Source of the DNA: Diaporthe sp. PMI_573
Taxonomy: Eukaryota; Ascomycota; Sordariomycetes; Diaporthales; Diaporthaceae
Assembly: GCA_021399435.1 (NCBI GenBank)
Contig: JAJTUP010000103.1
Location: forward strand, 1 to 64,000
Reading direction: 5' to 3'
Length of the DNA: 64,000 bases
Positions 52,961 to 63,983 of this stretch are shown piece after piece. Position numbers and translations under genes: made by a program. Positions within the stretch are counted from its first letter, which is position 1; each line of letters begins with the position of its first letter. The notes beneath the pieces are model-generated. The model was given only the letters and a program-made list of their open reading frames with translations, searched no databases and had not been told where the DNA came from.

Positions 52961-55012
52961 ATGCCTCATCTTGAGCCGCCTGGAAGTCATTTCATAGTTC
53001 CCAGTTTGAAGGCTAACAGTATATCCTTCGCGTTCGTGATGATCCGGATCCAACGTCAAGCTTTTGCATTACATCTTCCACTCCAGTTCCTTGATCAACA
53101 AATCAATGGAAGTACTGCCACAGCGCCAAAGCAAATTCGCCTTTACATAGGTGGTGAAGGTGGAACTGGAAAAACTCAGGTTCTTCACGCTCTGAAGGAC
53201 GTATTTCGAATGAAGAGTGAAGAGTATGCTGTAGAAATTACAGCATCCTCAGCTATTGCTGCTTCCAAGATCGGTGGCCGTACAATTCACTCCTCTGTTG
53301 GGCTACAGCCAGATCAATATAGTGGAAAAAGAAGCAAAAAAGGCGATGGGCCCTCTGGGGAGGAGATTGCAAGATGGAAGCATAAATTGGTCCTCGTGGT
53401 TGATGAGATCAGTATGCTTGGTGCAGCGACACTTGCTGATGTTGATACTCGGCTTCAACAACTCCGATCAAGTGAGGAAGCATTTGGTGGAATTCCAATC
53501 ATCATTTTTTCCGGAGATTTCTTTCAGTTCCCGCCTGTGCAGGACCGCTCAGTCTTGCTCCAACCACCGCAACTTATGCGCAAGGAGCAGGTGAGAGCCA
53601 GAACACGACAAATACGCGGTTTCCACCTGTTCAATGATTGCCACAAAGTCGTCATGTTGAAGGAACAAGTCCGAGCAAGCAGCTGCCCAAAATTACGAGG
53701 GATCCTTGACCGTTTCCGCAAGGGGGAGCAGACAGAGGCTGATCATGAACAACTCTGCACTCGCGCTCACAGAGAAGTGCCTTGGGTCCTTGGTTCACGA
53801 GATGGAAAGGTGCTTACACCTATCAACCAGCAGAGATGGGATCAGAACTTAGCCTCTGCTCTTGAATGGGGTGCAAGCAATGATAGACATATTTCTCTGT
53901 TTCTATCATCCCATAACTGGGCAGATGGAATAGATGATGTGTCGGACAGTGAGATTCTCCGCATTTTCCAACAGGGAGACTCCTCACAAATAAAGATTCC
54001 CAGCTTATTACCAATCGGAAGAGGGATGCCAATGATACTTACGCATAATACTCATAGCTATTTAAAGCTAGTAAATGGTGCGGAAGTTGAGGCAGTTTAT
54101 GCTGTCCCTGATCCTAGGTTTCCGGGATACTATATTAGGAGCGGCGTCACACTTTATCTTGGGCCACCGCGAGCAGTCATCGTCCAGTCACCAGCATTTG
54201 ATCATTTGGAAATCCCCGGACTCCCTCCTGGAATGGTTGCTATTACGCCATCAACAGTACAGTTGGACACAGGCCTTAAGTTGACTACTAAGCAAGTGAG
54301 CAGAACAGGCTGCATGATTGCACCAGCCTTTGCAATGACAGACATGAAAGGCCAAGGGATGACGACGGAGAAGGTCTTGGCCCAGCTTCGAGGTCGACAG
54401 AGGAGACAAGATTCGGACTGGGCAAAATGTGATTTCATGAGCGCTTACGTGCAGCTATCAAGAGCAACGTCTTGGGATGGTATTTGGCTTGCGAGTGAAC
54501 CTCGAAGGGAAGATTTCCTTGAAAATAGGATTCCAGAAGATTTCGCTGCTGGAGTCTGTGAACTAGAGGTGCGATCTGAGACAACAATCAGCGCATTCTT
54601 ACAAGCCGACCAAACTCATGAGGAACAAAGGTGGATTTCATGGTGGCAGGCTATTCCAGAGACAACCGGCCGTCAGGAAAGTGTGCGAAACGATCACAGT
54701 CAGGATCACATTGATAGTTTGACCGCTGTTGAATGTCAGCAGGATGTGGAAATGGCAACCAGGTATGAAAGGGATCATCTAAGGTGGTCTGAACAAACCA
54801 ACATCACGCCTAGCTCTTTACGCTTACTTCATGGACACAGATATGATCAGAGTCAAGATCAACTTATTATGGGCGAAAATCCTGTACCGACGCGGTATAG
54901 TCATTCGCAACAGTTTGGTTCACAAGAAGCACGTCAAAATCTTGTGGTTGATCGGGCAAGAGAGCGACGAATTCGAAAACACGTATGGAGGAGAACAGTC
55001 CATAATTCATAA
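52961..55012 (+). pseudogene. Second Helitron, PIF1-like helicase part only
   Basis: The 683-residue frame holds a complete SF1B helicase core without Rep: IGGEGGTGKT (residues 63-72), LVVDEISMLG (145-154), FSGDFFQFPPVQ (183-194), ITPSTVQLDTG, MTDMKGQGMTTEKV and AYVQLSRATSWDGIWLAS. Homology starts near residue 25; the first residues (MPHLEPPGSHFIVPSL) are fused flank, so the start is not native. Its blocks differ from those of the opposite-strand Helitron, so it belongs to another subfamily and is not a copy of its neighbour. The polar C-terminal tail is long (after about 560). No stops interrupt it. It is 5'-truncated, so it is unlikely to move on its own. Confidence 0.85.
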
Positions 55013-55059
55013 GGGCGTTTGCAATATTATACTTCATAGCCTGACCATGCCATCGTACG

Positions 55060-55861
55060 TTAATATACATTTGATTCATCAACAGATCTGTCAGAAGCTC
55101 CTTCAGCTATGGCAACTATTGATTTAGGCGCCGAGGAGTAGTAGTCCACGAGAGTTAAGACTGAGCTTAGCCGCTTTGCGAAATTATCTATTTCAAGGTT
55201 CAACTCAGCAATGGTTGCGCTGATCTCATCTGTATCGAGATCAGCGATGAAACCATATTCTGGCTGGACTCTTTTCAACCATTCCTCAAAACCGTCTGGT
55301 GGTCCAAGTCGTCTAAGTTGACATAAATAAATTTGTCTATCCAGCCGATGTAGTTGAGATAGCAGGAGGCTTTTCTTAATGCTCAGATTACTACCTTCTG
55401 ACGCGATCGAGTTGACTATGTCAGGAGGGAACTGGATTGGTAGAGTTATTGATGGTTGTGAATTTCGGTTTCGGTTTCCTCGTACTCGTACACTATAATC
55501 TAATTAATGCAACTCGGTAATTAGCTGTCTGATCAGACTATTATGGATGTATTTACTAGTACCTACTCTCTCTAAAAGAGCATTTTGAACCAAGACCATT
55601 ATAATAGCAATTGGCACAAGCTCCTTGGGTTGTGCGGTCCACGTCAGGGTGATCAGTCACGACACATTCTGCCCATAGACCGTGTCCTTGTCGGCAGGTC
55701 CTGCACCGTCGTCTCGAGGATTCACCACTTATTTGTATAAAGAGGGCAAGAACATTTTGAGTTTTCTTGAGGCTGAAGGCGGCAGCTCGCTTTGGGTTGG
55801 GATTTGGAGTCAGCGGCCGTTTAACAGCTGCGGCTTCTAGCGGAGTAGCGGATGTAGGCAT
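55060..55861 (-). CDS. DUF3716-like Cys-rich protein
   Basis: Two minus-strand exons (55861-55563 and 55492-55060) joined by a 70-bp GTACTA...TAG intron give 243 residues in one frame. Exon 1 has a Cys module: RRCRTCRQGHGLWAECVV, then GACANCYYNGLGSKCSF. The order C-x2-C ... C ... C-x2-C ... C is that of the fungal DUF3716 family, which looks like a small zinc-binding module. Exon 2 is helical and acidic (PPDIVNSIASEGSNLSIKKS, EFEEWLKRVQPEY-like and AELNLEIDNFAKRLSSVL). Family function is unknown; nuclear or chromatin-related roles are only guesses. The exon 2 start (VRVRGNRNRNS) is encoded by a GTACGA-rich word shared with the hairpin at 34.6 kb. Confidence 0.65.
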
Positions 55862-57019
55862 TGAAAAATCGAAGGATGAAGGGAGTAGGTTTTGCTGTAA
55901 AGCATATCGTTTGCAACCTGTAGATTTGAAGTATCGTTAATATCTGATTCTAATGTAATTAAATTGAACATGTTGTGAATTGCAGGCGTGGCTGGTGACG
56001 TGGAACATACTTGTAGCGATGGCGTCATTGACCTCTAACGACATTACTGCAATGCAGCATACGACATCCCATGCGAATAGGTAGAATAATCTATGGTTTC
56101 CTGATCATCAGTCATGAATTAAGGGCAGTAGTTTGATGGAGTATCTGATGATGATGATAAAGGGCGTGCAATATTAGTGCTGGAGATTTGGAGATGGCAG
56201 CAACCAAGTAAGGAGAAGGAGGAAAATGTGAACTGCACATGGTGAGGAGTAGATGTTTCAGTACTGTAGTATAATGGGACGTAAGCAAATCCACCAATGA
56301 AAGCCACCCGCATGTCAGAGCAGATCAGAGCCGGCGGCAAATCTCGGTAACTCTAAAAGCGGCAAAAAAGGAGGAATGCTGCTAACAGCAGCTCACATTA
56401 AACTATCAAAGTACTTCATAGCCATAACTTCATATAATTATCTCCTTCCATTTACCAGCCAGAAGAGACAACTGAGCTATGTTAAATGGTTTCATATGAT
56501 GACGAGCGAGGATCATTCCCTGGCATAAAAAGGACGTCCATAGCCTAAACCGGCTGATCAGTAAAATGCTGCAAAGCGGCCTTCTGAGGTCTAATCATTA
56601 GAGGCCGGACTGGGGATGATAGCTTCTGAGGGTCAAATGAGTTGTGATTAGACATAGCTGATCAGAGCCAGCGGGTACATCTGAAAGCCATATGGAAAGC
56701 AGGTAAGAAGCGTCTGAGAGTCGAATGAGTTGTAGTCAGGCATAGCTGATCAGAGCCGTCAGGTACATGTGAAAGCCATATGGAAAGCAGGTAAGAAGCT
56801 TCTAAGAGTTAAAAAATATGTAATTAGACGTAGCTAACCAGAGCCCTCGGGCATATCCAAAAGCCGTACGGAAACCAGGTAAGAAGGAGAACCACCGTCT
56901 AGGTCAAATCTAGCCGGCAGGTGGCAAAAAAAGCCAAGAGTGACAGCTGGCTGACAGGCGGCGAATCGCCAAGACTGATAAGGGCGATAAGCACTGATAA
57001 GGGCGATAAGCAAAGTTGC
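55862..57019. other. Intergenic stretch with an 88-bp tandem repeat
   Basis: No gene is supported. It holds the three-unit repeat at 56623-56886 and a related but shorter start of a unit near 56581. A direct AAGGGCGATAAGC-type duplication near 56980-57012 is also visible. Confidence 0.5.
56623..56886 (+). repeat. Three tandem 88-bp units
   Basis: Units at 56623-56710, 56711-56798 and 56799-56886. Each ends AGGTAAGAAG and contains TAGCT...CAGAGCC and AAAGCC. Units 1 and 2 are close to each other; unit 3 is more diverged. Period is exactly 88. It does not appear to encode protein. Confidence 0.92.
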
Positions 57020-57540
57020 CTATTTGGGAAGAGGGGCCCTCTGGATTTCCTCGGGTACTAAGAGCTTGAATTCTTCAAGCCACTTGAATTCTTCAAGCCA
57101 TTCTGGTGCATCGAGGAACAGGAAGAGGACACGGAGATCTCCAGATCGTCGACATCTATCCCGCAGGGTGTCTCTGTAATCGCGCTTCAGAGCAGAACAG
57201 GTCATAACAAGATAGTTCGAGCCAGGCTCTTGCGGACGGATGGAGGCATGGTGACTGAGAGTTTCAAGCCAATGCTGACGGTCTAAGTCAGTCAGCGGCT
57301 CGCCTCTGTGCATCTTGTCCATGTTCGCTTTCTCGTGGAACTGGGTTCTTTGTTAGTGAAGTAATAATAACAGTGGTACGTGCGGGTTCTTACTTCATCA
57401 CCCTCAAGGAAGCGGGAGTCAAGCTTAGAAGCAAGATATTCGGCAATTGAGGTTTTACCCGAGGCAGTTGGACCTGATACGAACATGACGAACCGATGAT
57501 CTCGGCCCTCGTTTTGGTCTTGGTTTGAGTTTTCAATCAT
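57020..57540 (-). CDS. Gluconokinase-like protein, shortened C-terminus
   Basis: Two minus-strand exons (57540-57394 and 57340-57020) with a 53-bp GTAAGA...CAG intron give 155 residues. Landmarks are the P-loop MFVSGPTASGKTSIAEYLAS (residues 19-38), FLEGDE-FHEKANMDKMHRGE across the splice (the gluconate-binding region), PLTDLDRQHWLETL and YLVMTCSALKRDYRDTLRDR. These define the gluconokinase family, which phosphorylates D-gluconate with ATP to feed the pentose phosphate pathway. Typical members run about 170-210 residues; here the part after the LFLFLD strand is replaced by a short tail with an 18-bp tandem duplication (WLEEFK-WLEEFK). The lid and C-terminal helices are missing, so activity is doubtful. 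Confidence 0.75.
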
Positions 57541-59619
57541 CGTCTGCCACGATGTAGTACTTGTGAAATTCTAGATGAGATCTTGTGGGAGTATCAGCGT
57601 CCCTCATTAGTAATACGGCGGCCCACGTGTGTGAAAGGCCTACTGTGTATGCTTAGATGGGAGGTAAGCCGCCGAAGGGCAGGAAGTATGGCAAAGCAGC
57701 CGATCACTGTGGTGGTAGATATAGCGCCGAAGCCCAAGTCGCGACGTCACAATCTCGTGCCGCAAACTGACAACTTATGTACGAAACGCGAACCCGCTCT
57801 ATGATGACGTCATCGATAATGAGACCGCCTGTGACTGTGTCGTTCTGGCGTAGAAGACACACCCTTGGTCCCAGAATGCGTCATATAGCAGGTTAGAACC
57901 ATGCTTCTTGCCGATATGCGCAACGAAGGATGCGTTTGTCGTGGCATTGGGACCAACCATGCCCTGGTGTTCTTTGGCTCTGGTAAGGCATCCAGATACC
58001 TGGCACGCTCGATTGCTTCATCCCATAGGAGCTCAACAAGGCAATTCGTCTGCAAGAGTCGTCAGCATTCGTGTGCTATGGGAAATACGCCATGAGCGGT
58101 CCACAATACAGCATGCGATAATACATTCCGACACACCAGTGATACTTTTCGGCTGTTCATAATCACAGAAAGAGAACCCCAAGGGTGTTCACAGTATCTA
58201 TTGATGTTGACCTTTGTCGCCACTACAACGATGTTATAACACTGTGGTAAAGTGAACATATAGTCTGGCGAGTTCGACTACCTATAGACCGAAACCAATT
58301 CCGTCATCCCAGGTGCGAGACTCGGTCCCACGAGACAATTCTAGTCGCTCTTGTCACGTTTCCAATGTTTCTTGTCGATCCGGCGTTACACTGCATGCGA
58401 GACAAGTATCGTTGATTGGATGACACGAGAAATACAGGCTGGCCACTTTCCTAGGCTTTCCGTGGCGAATAGAACTTGAGATTGAAGACGCATTTGAATC
58501 CATAATGCCATGTCAACCCTCTTCGGGGTTGACCCGCCGAGAACCCGGCACGGCCATCCTAGCCCAACATCAAGATTGTGTGCGGGGTGGGCTTTCAGTT
58601 ATTGAGCAAGTTTTTTTTTTCATTGTCTTGCTATCAGTTTGATACAGTACAGTACCTAAACGCCGACAGGAAAGGAAGAAAGGAAGACCCTTCAGCAGGA
58701 GATCGAATTATACTCATATTACGACATACTGCCACGTCCATTTCGACATCTCGCAGTACTGCCTAACAAACCAGCAGTCCGGGCCATACATACCAACGAT
58801 CACAAGTAGTTAGTTTCACTAGGTTTAAGGGCATGACTCACACAATGGCCTCGTGAAGTGCCGCTGAGTACCTGTTCCCCCTCCCCACCATCGGGGCTGG
58901 GACAATAACATGGACATCCAGGACTCGAAACACTATTCTCTGATTTGTGGAGGGCCTATAGGCACACAGGATGACTCCTGTAATTTATGTGTGGGATCGA
59001 CAAAAACACTGGCCATGCATGGTTCTTTGTTGGATGATGCAAGTTGAGACCCCATCTAAGAAAGCATGGGAGCTGATTGTTCCGAGGCGGGAACCAAAGG
59101 CTTCGTCTTCCATTCCCTTCATCTCTCCACCTAAGTGTCTTTGAAGTGAAAGGGGAGAGTCATTGGAAGTACCAGAGGGGCTCTCACGGTAATGGTAAAA
59201 ATAGATTAAATATTGGTACTATCGAAACGCCGAGGCCCAGGCCGACCTAGGAAAACTTTGATCGCGCCCAGCAAACTCCCAAAAACCAGCTTCTCGAAGC
59301 CGGCAGAAAACACCTCCCAATTCGTATCGCAAGGAGGGCCTCTTCCTCCGTAGGATTCTATAAATAGGCGAAGTCTAGAGAACCAAGTAGTTCAAAAGGC
59401 ACCTTGGGCAATATTCCTGAGGTACCAGACCAGGCAGGGGATGTGGCAGGATCTAGATCTAGATCTGGGCCCAAAACCTAGAGTACAATTTAGGGTACGG
59501 GCGATGAATGATTAATCTCACGTTGTTACCTCGCTGTTGTTGGAAGATTGCGTGGCCTATATTAGCAGCATTTACAAGCTTTCTTGAGGAACGTTGCCAC
59601 CAATGTATCAACATTATTT
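57541..59619. other. Gene-poor stretch
   Basis: Short frames only. A tandem GATCTA/TCTAGA run lies near 59453-59466 and a T tract near 58611. The left side may hold the gluconokinase promoter. No gene is supported. Confidence 0.4.
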
Positions 59620-61047
59620 CTACCCGAATTCTAAAACAGCTTTGGCTGTCTTGAGACGCTCTAAAAGGGCCTGCTCGAGGTCGACCAGCCCTTCTTCGAC
59701 CTGTCCCCGGATGCTATCCTCGAGGCCCTCGCGCTCATCCTTGACCATCTGGTCCAGCTCGCACTTCCTGTCAATGAGCTGTTCTTCTACATCATCCTCG
59801 ATCGCGGCTCTGGCATACTCTAGATTTTTTTGTATATCTTCATCATGCTTTTCTAGCCTAGCCTCCACAAGCCCCCAGTGCTCTTCTAGCTGGTGTTTGA
59901 CCATGCCGCCCATTTCCTCCTTGTGCTTCTCAAGCAGGTCACCCAAGAAGTGCTCTAGTCGGTTCGTCAGCCGCCTCTCCATCTCTTCTAGCTGACATTG
60001 CACTTTGCCTGCCATGCCGGGCACTTTGTTGTGCTCCAAATCCTCAGTATTGAGTGCTTTGGGCATGTCAGTGCTACTACCACCACAGCTACTACCAGGA
60101 GTGGCGGCAGCAGGGTGTTGCATGGGGCGCTTGGTCTTGACGCCGGTGTTGCCGCTGTTGCTGCGTGAGCGCGGTCGCTTCTTCTGCGAATGCGACGGGT
60201 GGACAGAGCCTGCCTCGTCCTCTTCCATCAGAAGCGGAGGCCCGGGGCCGAGCTTGTCATAAGCAGGCGGATTCTCCACAAGAGGGAGCGGGAGCTCAGT
60301 ATCTACCCTGTGCTCAGGCACATCCGGGATATCGACGATGGGATACAACATCCTGCCATCCTTGCCGCCATAAAGGCTGGAGATGCTGCCGTGCTGTTCC
60401 ATGTGGCCCAATGCATGATTGCTCGCTGCGGTGCAGAGTGTCTCTAATGCGGATCGGGACAGGGCGCGATGAGAGAGGAAGATGGCTACGTTGGTCTGTT
60501 GTGCAAGGCTTTGCAGCGAGCTGAGGATATGCGCAGCCTGCTCATTCTTGGGCACCAAAGGGTTGGGATGCCGTGGGGCGATGACCATGGGAGGCGATCT
60601 CAGCGTGAAGTCGAGGCACACTGCATCAGGCGACAACAGATTGCGGACAGTGTCGGGGACGTGCTCGTCATGGTCGTGAAATTTAAGCGCGTTGATGTGT
60701 TCGGCCTTGATTATGATAAACAGGTTCGCCGTGTTCTTGGAAGTGTGATGTTGCGCCTTTAGCAGAACGCTAATGTTCAGCTTGAAAAGTGCGGTCTGCG
60801 AGGCGCTCGAGTAGCGAATATCACATTTCAGCCGGCAGGGCGTGGGCGCCTGGTTGACGCCGTTCAACTTCTTCCCAACATATTGGATTGTATTGTCGAA
60901 TCTAGACCAGGATACCAAGACTGGGGAGGCCGTGAGGACGATGTCGAGATCGGGGTCAGGGTGACGAGCCGGAGGGGAGCAAGAGCTCGGGCGAGGAGAC
61001 GGAGAGACTGGCGATGGAGGTGCCGGCGACGGCGACGGCGACGGCAT
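59620..61047 (-). CDS. Unknown 475-residue protein with a C-terminal coiled coil
   Basis: One open frame without stops. Residues 1-30 are a Pro/Ser repeat (PSPSPSPAPPSPVSPSPRPS). Residues about 40-230 look like a folded domain: DIVLTASPVLVSWSRFDNTI, LKCDIRYSSASQTALFKLNI, SVLLKAQHHTSKNTANLFII and AVCLDFTLRSPPMVIAPRH. A basic stretch (KKRPRSRS ... KTKRP) near 290-310 could be a nuclear signal. Residues about 345-475 form a long acidic coiled coil (EEMERRLTNRLEHFLGDLLE, EHWGLVEARLEKHDEDIQKN, REGLEDSIRGQVEEGLVDLE). I do not recognise a named family. The order fits a fungal nuclear protein that oligomerises through its tail. The intact frame argues for selection. Confidence 0.7.
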   Translation of the reverse strand: MPSPSPSPAPPSPVSPSPRPSSCSPPARHPDPDLDIVLTASPVLVSWSRFDNTIQYVGKKLNGVNQAPTPCRLKCDIRYSSASQTALFKLNISVLLKAQHHTSKNTANLFIIIKAEHINALKFHDHDEHVPDTVRNLLSPDAVCLDFTLRSPPMVIAPRHPNPLVPKNEQAAHILSSLQSLAQQTNVAIFLSHRALSRSALETLCTAASNHALGHMEQHGSISSLYGGKDGRMLYPIVDIPDVPEHRVDTELPLPLVENPPAYDKLGPGPPLLMEEDEAGSVHPSHSQKKRPRSRSNSGNTGVKTKRPMQHPAAATPGSSCGGSSTDMPKALNTEDLEHNKVPGMAGKVQCQLEEMERRLTNRLEHFLGDLLEKHKEEMGGMVKHQLEEHWGLVEARLEKHDEDIQKNLEYARAAIEDDVEEQLIDRKCELDQMVKDEREGLEDSIRGQVEEGLVDLEQALLERLKTAKAVLEFG

Positions 61048-63385
61048 TGCCGTATAGAGCTTCCTAAGACCAAACCAGACCGAGCAAGTTTAGCCGACAG
61101 ACGATTAGATGTTGGCAGACAATCAGCAGCGGACGAATGAAATGTCACTTGCGGGTTAGTCAACGTGCTATTCCAAGTAATCAACTCACACGGGCAGTAT
61201 CCCTTGCAACAGGGCAAGATATCCCACCCCAGGCTTTTCTCTGGCGGAACCGCACAGAAGGAGCAGCCTTGACCCCGTCTGTTTTTTTAACAAAGTAACA
61301 GAGGTAGAGATGGCAGAGGGAAGAAGAGACAAAACGAAGCCGAGCGACTATGTGAGTATAGCTGACAGGCAGACGCAGGCAATACGCCAGCGCGTCACCT
61401 CCCCAGGATCCTGGGCCTCTGTCTCGCTCTTCCGGGACGTGGAGGATTGTGCTGTGCGCTCAATCCCTAAAACCCAACGGCGTCAAGCGAGGAGTGGAGC
61501 CAGTCGCGTGATCCAGGGCGCTTCATAACACACACGCAGCGTCGGTTCGTGGGCTGCTTCGCTCGTAGATAAGAATGGCTGATTGACTGAGGAAAGCGGA
61601 CGGATAGGATGATGCATGCGATGTTGACGAAGGTGCGGAGAATGGACGGGACCAAAAGCCGGAGGCTGGCTGATGTGCCCTGCGTGCACGGACCACGCCC
61701 TACCCGGCAGAACTTCTAGCGTCACCGCACGTTACAGTGCACGCCCCTCTTCCTCGATTGGGAACCGGTCGCTGAACATCAATCGTATCACCGGGTGACC
61801 TGCCGGTTCAATGCAGTTAGGCATGAGACATCTGTATTGAAATTTTTGCATGAGCCAGCTGACTGCTAGGACGCGCTTACGGCCGACGCCTAGCACGCTG
61901 GAAGGCCGCTGCCAATAGTCTAGCGGTGCTTGGGACACGTGCCACAACACAAATACCGGTATTAGGTTGCACAGAGCCATGTTGGCAATCAGCACACAGA
62001 AATCGACCTCGACCCCACGCACACTCTTGCAATCCACTCTAGTCCAGACAGGCTTCCCTGTAATTATACAGCACTTTAATGAAGAGAAGAAGCTTCTGGG
62101 CTTGATCTATTGCAAACATGAATATGTTAAAAGATTTTTGTAAGTTTATAGTGGGTCACAGTCGACTCCATTCGGCAGGCCGAAGACGAGACATGCACAT
62201 GCATATCAGCAATTTAACCATTTTGGGCCAACTTGCTTCTTTCTGCGCCGCGTCGAGATGCAACCCTGCCCAAGCGAGTAAAGCAGCCACGGCTGATATC
62301 TCGTTCTACAGAACGCATTTGATGAAACGCATCGCGCATCAAGGCATCCTTCTGTCAGTGCAACTCGACCTTAGGTCTGTCGAGCTGCTGATGAAGAAGA
62401 CAAATACGTCATGTGCGTCCGCTGTCGCATACCATTCTCGAAACGGAGATTATGAGGATACTTATCTGGGACCCATGGGCGAATGAAATGCCCAATCAAA
62501 CTCTGCTCAAAATACTTTGGACAGCCCTCTGAAAAAGAAAAAAAAAAAGACAAGCGTCAGAAGTCACCAGTACTCGGGTTCAAATCTGCGGGGCCTCGTC
62601 CAACTCAAGTTTCCACAGTGGATTAGGATATCTTCCTATGGTTATAGATGGTCACCATCGTAGAGTAATTGCAGAACAGAGACGTCATCGTTGGGCTCAC
62701 CTTCATGGAGGAGAGTCTGGAGCTTCGAAGCGCCCGACTGTTCCCTCACTTCATTAGAAGAGGCATAAAATCATCTTCACCATTCTTTTAACAAGCAGAG
62801 GACTACGTCGAATATATGAGGTTTCATGCCGCCTTCAAACCCAACCAATCTACAGTAAGCAGTCTACCCTGGGCTTTGCAGATATCGTATTACTCCGTTT
62901 CATCAGACGGCTGCCAGGATATTGTGAGTCTTTCTGAACTACTTAAAACGGGCCACCAAAGCAGGTAGGGTAGACGTTCTGCTGGAGCCCTCGAAAGACT
63001 AGAGGGCGCTCCAACGCGAGAGAATAAGCAATAGGAATAAAGAGGTCGCGGAGGCGCAAGGCAGTGGAGTGTCACGAAGCAAATAATCGCAGACAGATCA
63101 GATTCAAAAGAATAAAGAAGGCTTGATTCTGGGCGGAGAATAGCTAATATCAACGAACTACCGTGAAGGTACTTATAGTGCCGTGAGCGGGCAAACTACG
63201 CCCGACAACAATACCAAAGGTCAATGTGGAAATTTCAAGCACTACGTTTATATTCGAGGAGTTAGCCAGAGTTCCTGGTATTTAAGCGTGTATCAAGCCG
63301 CGTGGTGTGTGCAATGGTTTTCGGCGAAGTAAGCTGGCTACATACGATGAGATTGCAGCAGTTGTTTAGACAAAGAGAGTCGGCT
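61048..63385. other. Gene-poor stretch
   Basis: Several frames of 60-122 residues (for example 62118-62486) have no recognisable domain and no splice partners. The left edge likely holds the promoter of the coiled-coil protein. An A-rich run lies near 62534-62549. Confidence 0.4.
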
Positions 63386-63983
63386 TCAATCGTAACAAAA
63401 ATCGTAGACCACTCCTTCTTCTTCGCCGTCAAAGAAATCGTAGTCTTCGTCGAAGGAAGCGTCTTCTTGCGCAGCTGCCACTATATCCATATGTAGAAGC
63501 CAGATCGCCTCAACGTCATCAAGCGCCCCGGGTATTTCTTCCCACGCCGCATAGTTATACGACGCTATTAAGTCGGCCCCCTCCGGTGACCCACGGGAGT
63601 AGTATCTCGGCTTCTGTAAGTCTTCGTCATCGTCTTGCATATTAATCAGACGACCCCAAAAGTGCATGTTTGCCTTCTCCACAGCGAAATATAACTCCCA
63701 GACTTGCTTCCTTACTCCCGATCATTTCAGCAAGGGTCACCGTGTCAGCGGCGGCAAGATTCTGACGCCCCGCCAGAAGACTGTCGCGCAACAACTTCCC
63801 CCGCACACGGGTGACAATCTCACAGGGTAGAGTAGATGCCTGAAAAGCCCGCGCCGTATTCTGCAAATCACGCAGCTTTGACAGAGCGCGCAACTTGACC
63901 AACATCACAACAGTCGCATGACTCAAGTTCAGAAATCCGCCCGTCCACCACTTTGGCTCCTCAAGAACATCTGCGTCCTTCAT
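63386..63983 (-). CDS. Unresolved coding region at the right edge
   Basis: The minus strand from 63983 reads VVMLVKLRALSKLRDLQNTA, LPCEIVTRVRGKLLRDSLLA and ADTVTLAEMIGSK. Near 63710 the coding sense moves to another frame (QVWELYFAVEKANMHFWGRL, then YNYAAWEEIPGALDD, EAIWLLHMDIVAAAQEDASF) and ends with an acidic tail at 63386. No convincing splice joins the two, so there is either a frameshift or a missed small exon. The gene may start beyond the window. The family is not recognised; LPCEIV has a distant F-box look only. Confidence 0.4.

Noticed and set aside
62560..62600. tRNA-like B-box (GGTTCAAATCT)
   Set aside because: No matching A-box or acceptor stem at the right spacing. No tRNA gene could be supported anywhere in the window.
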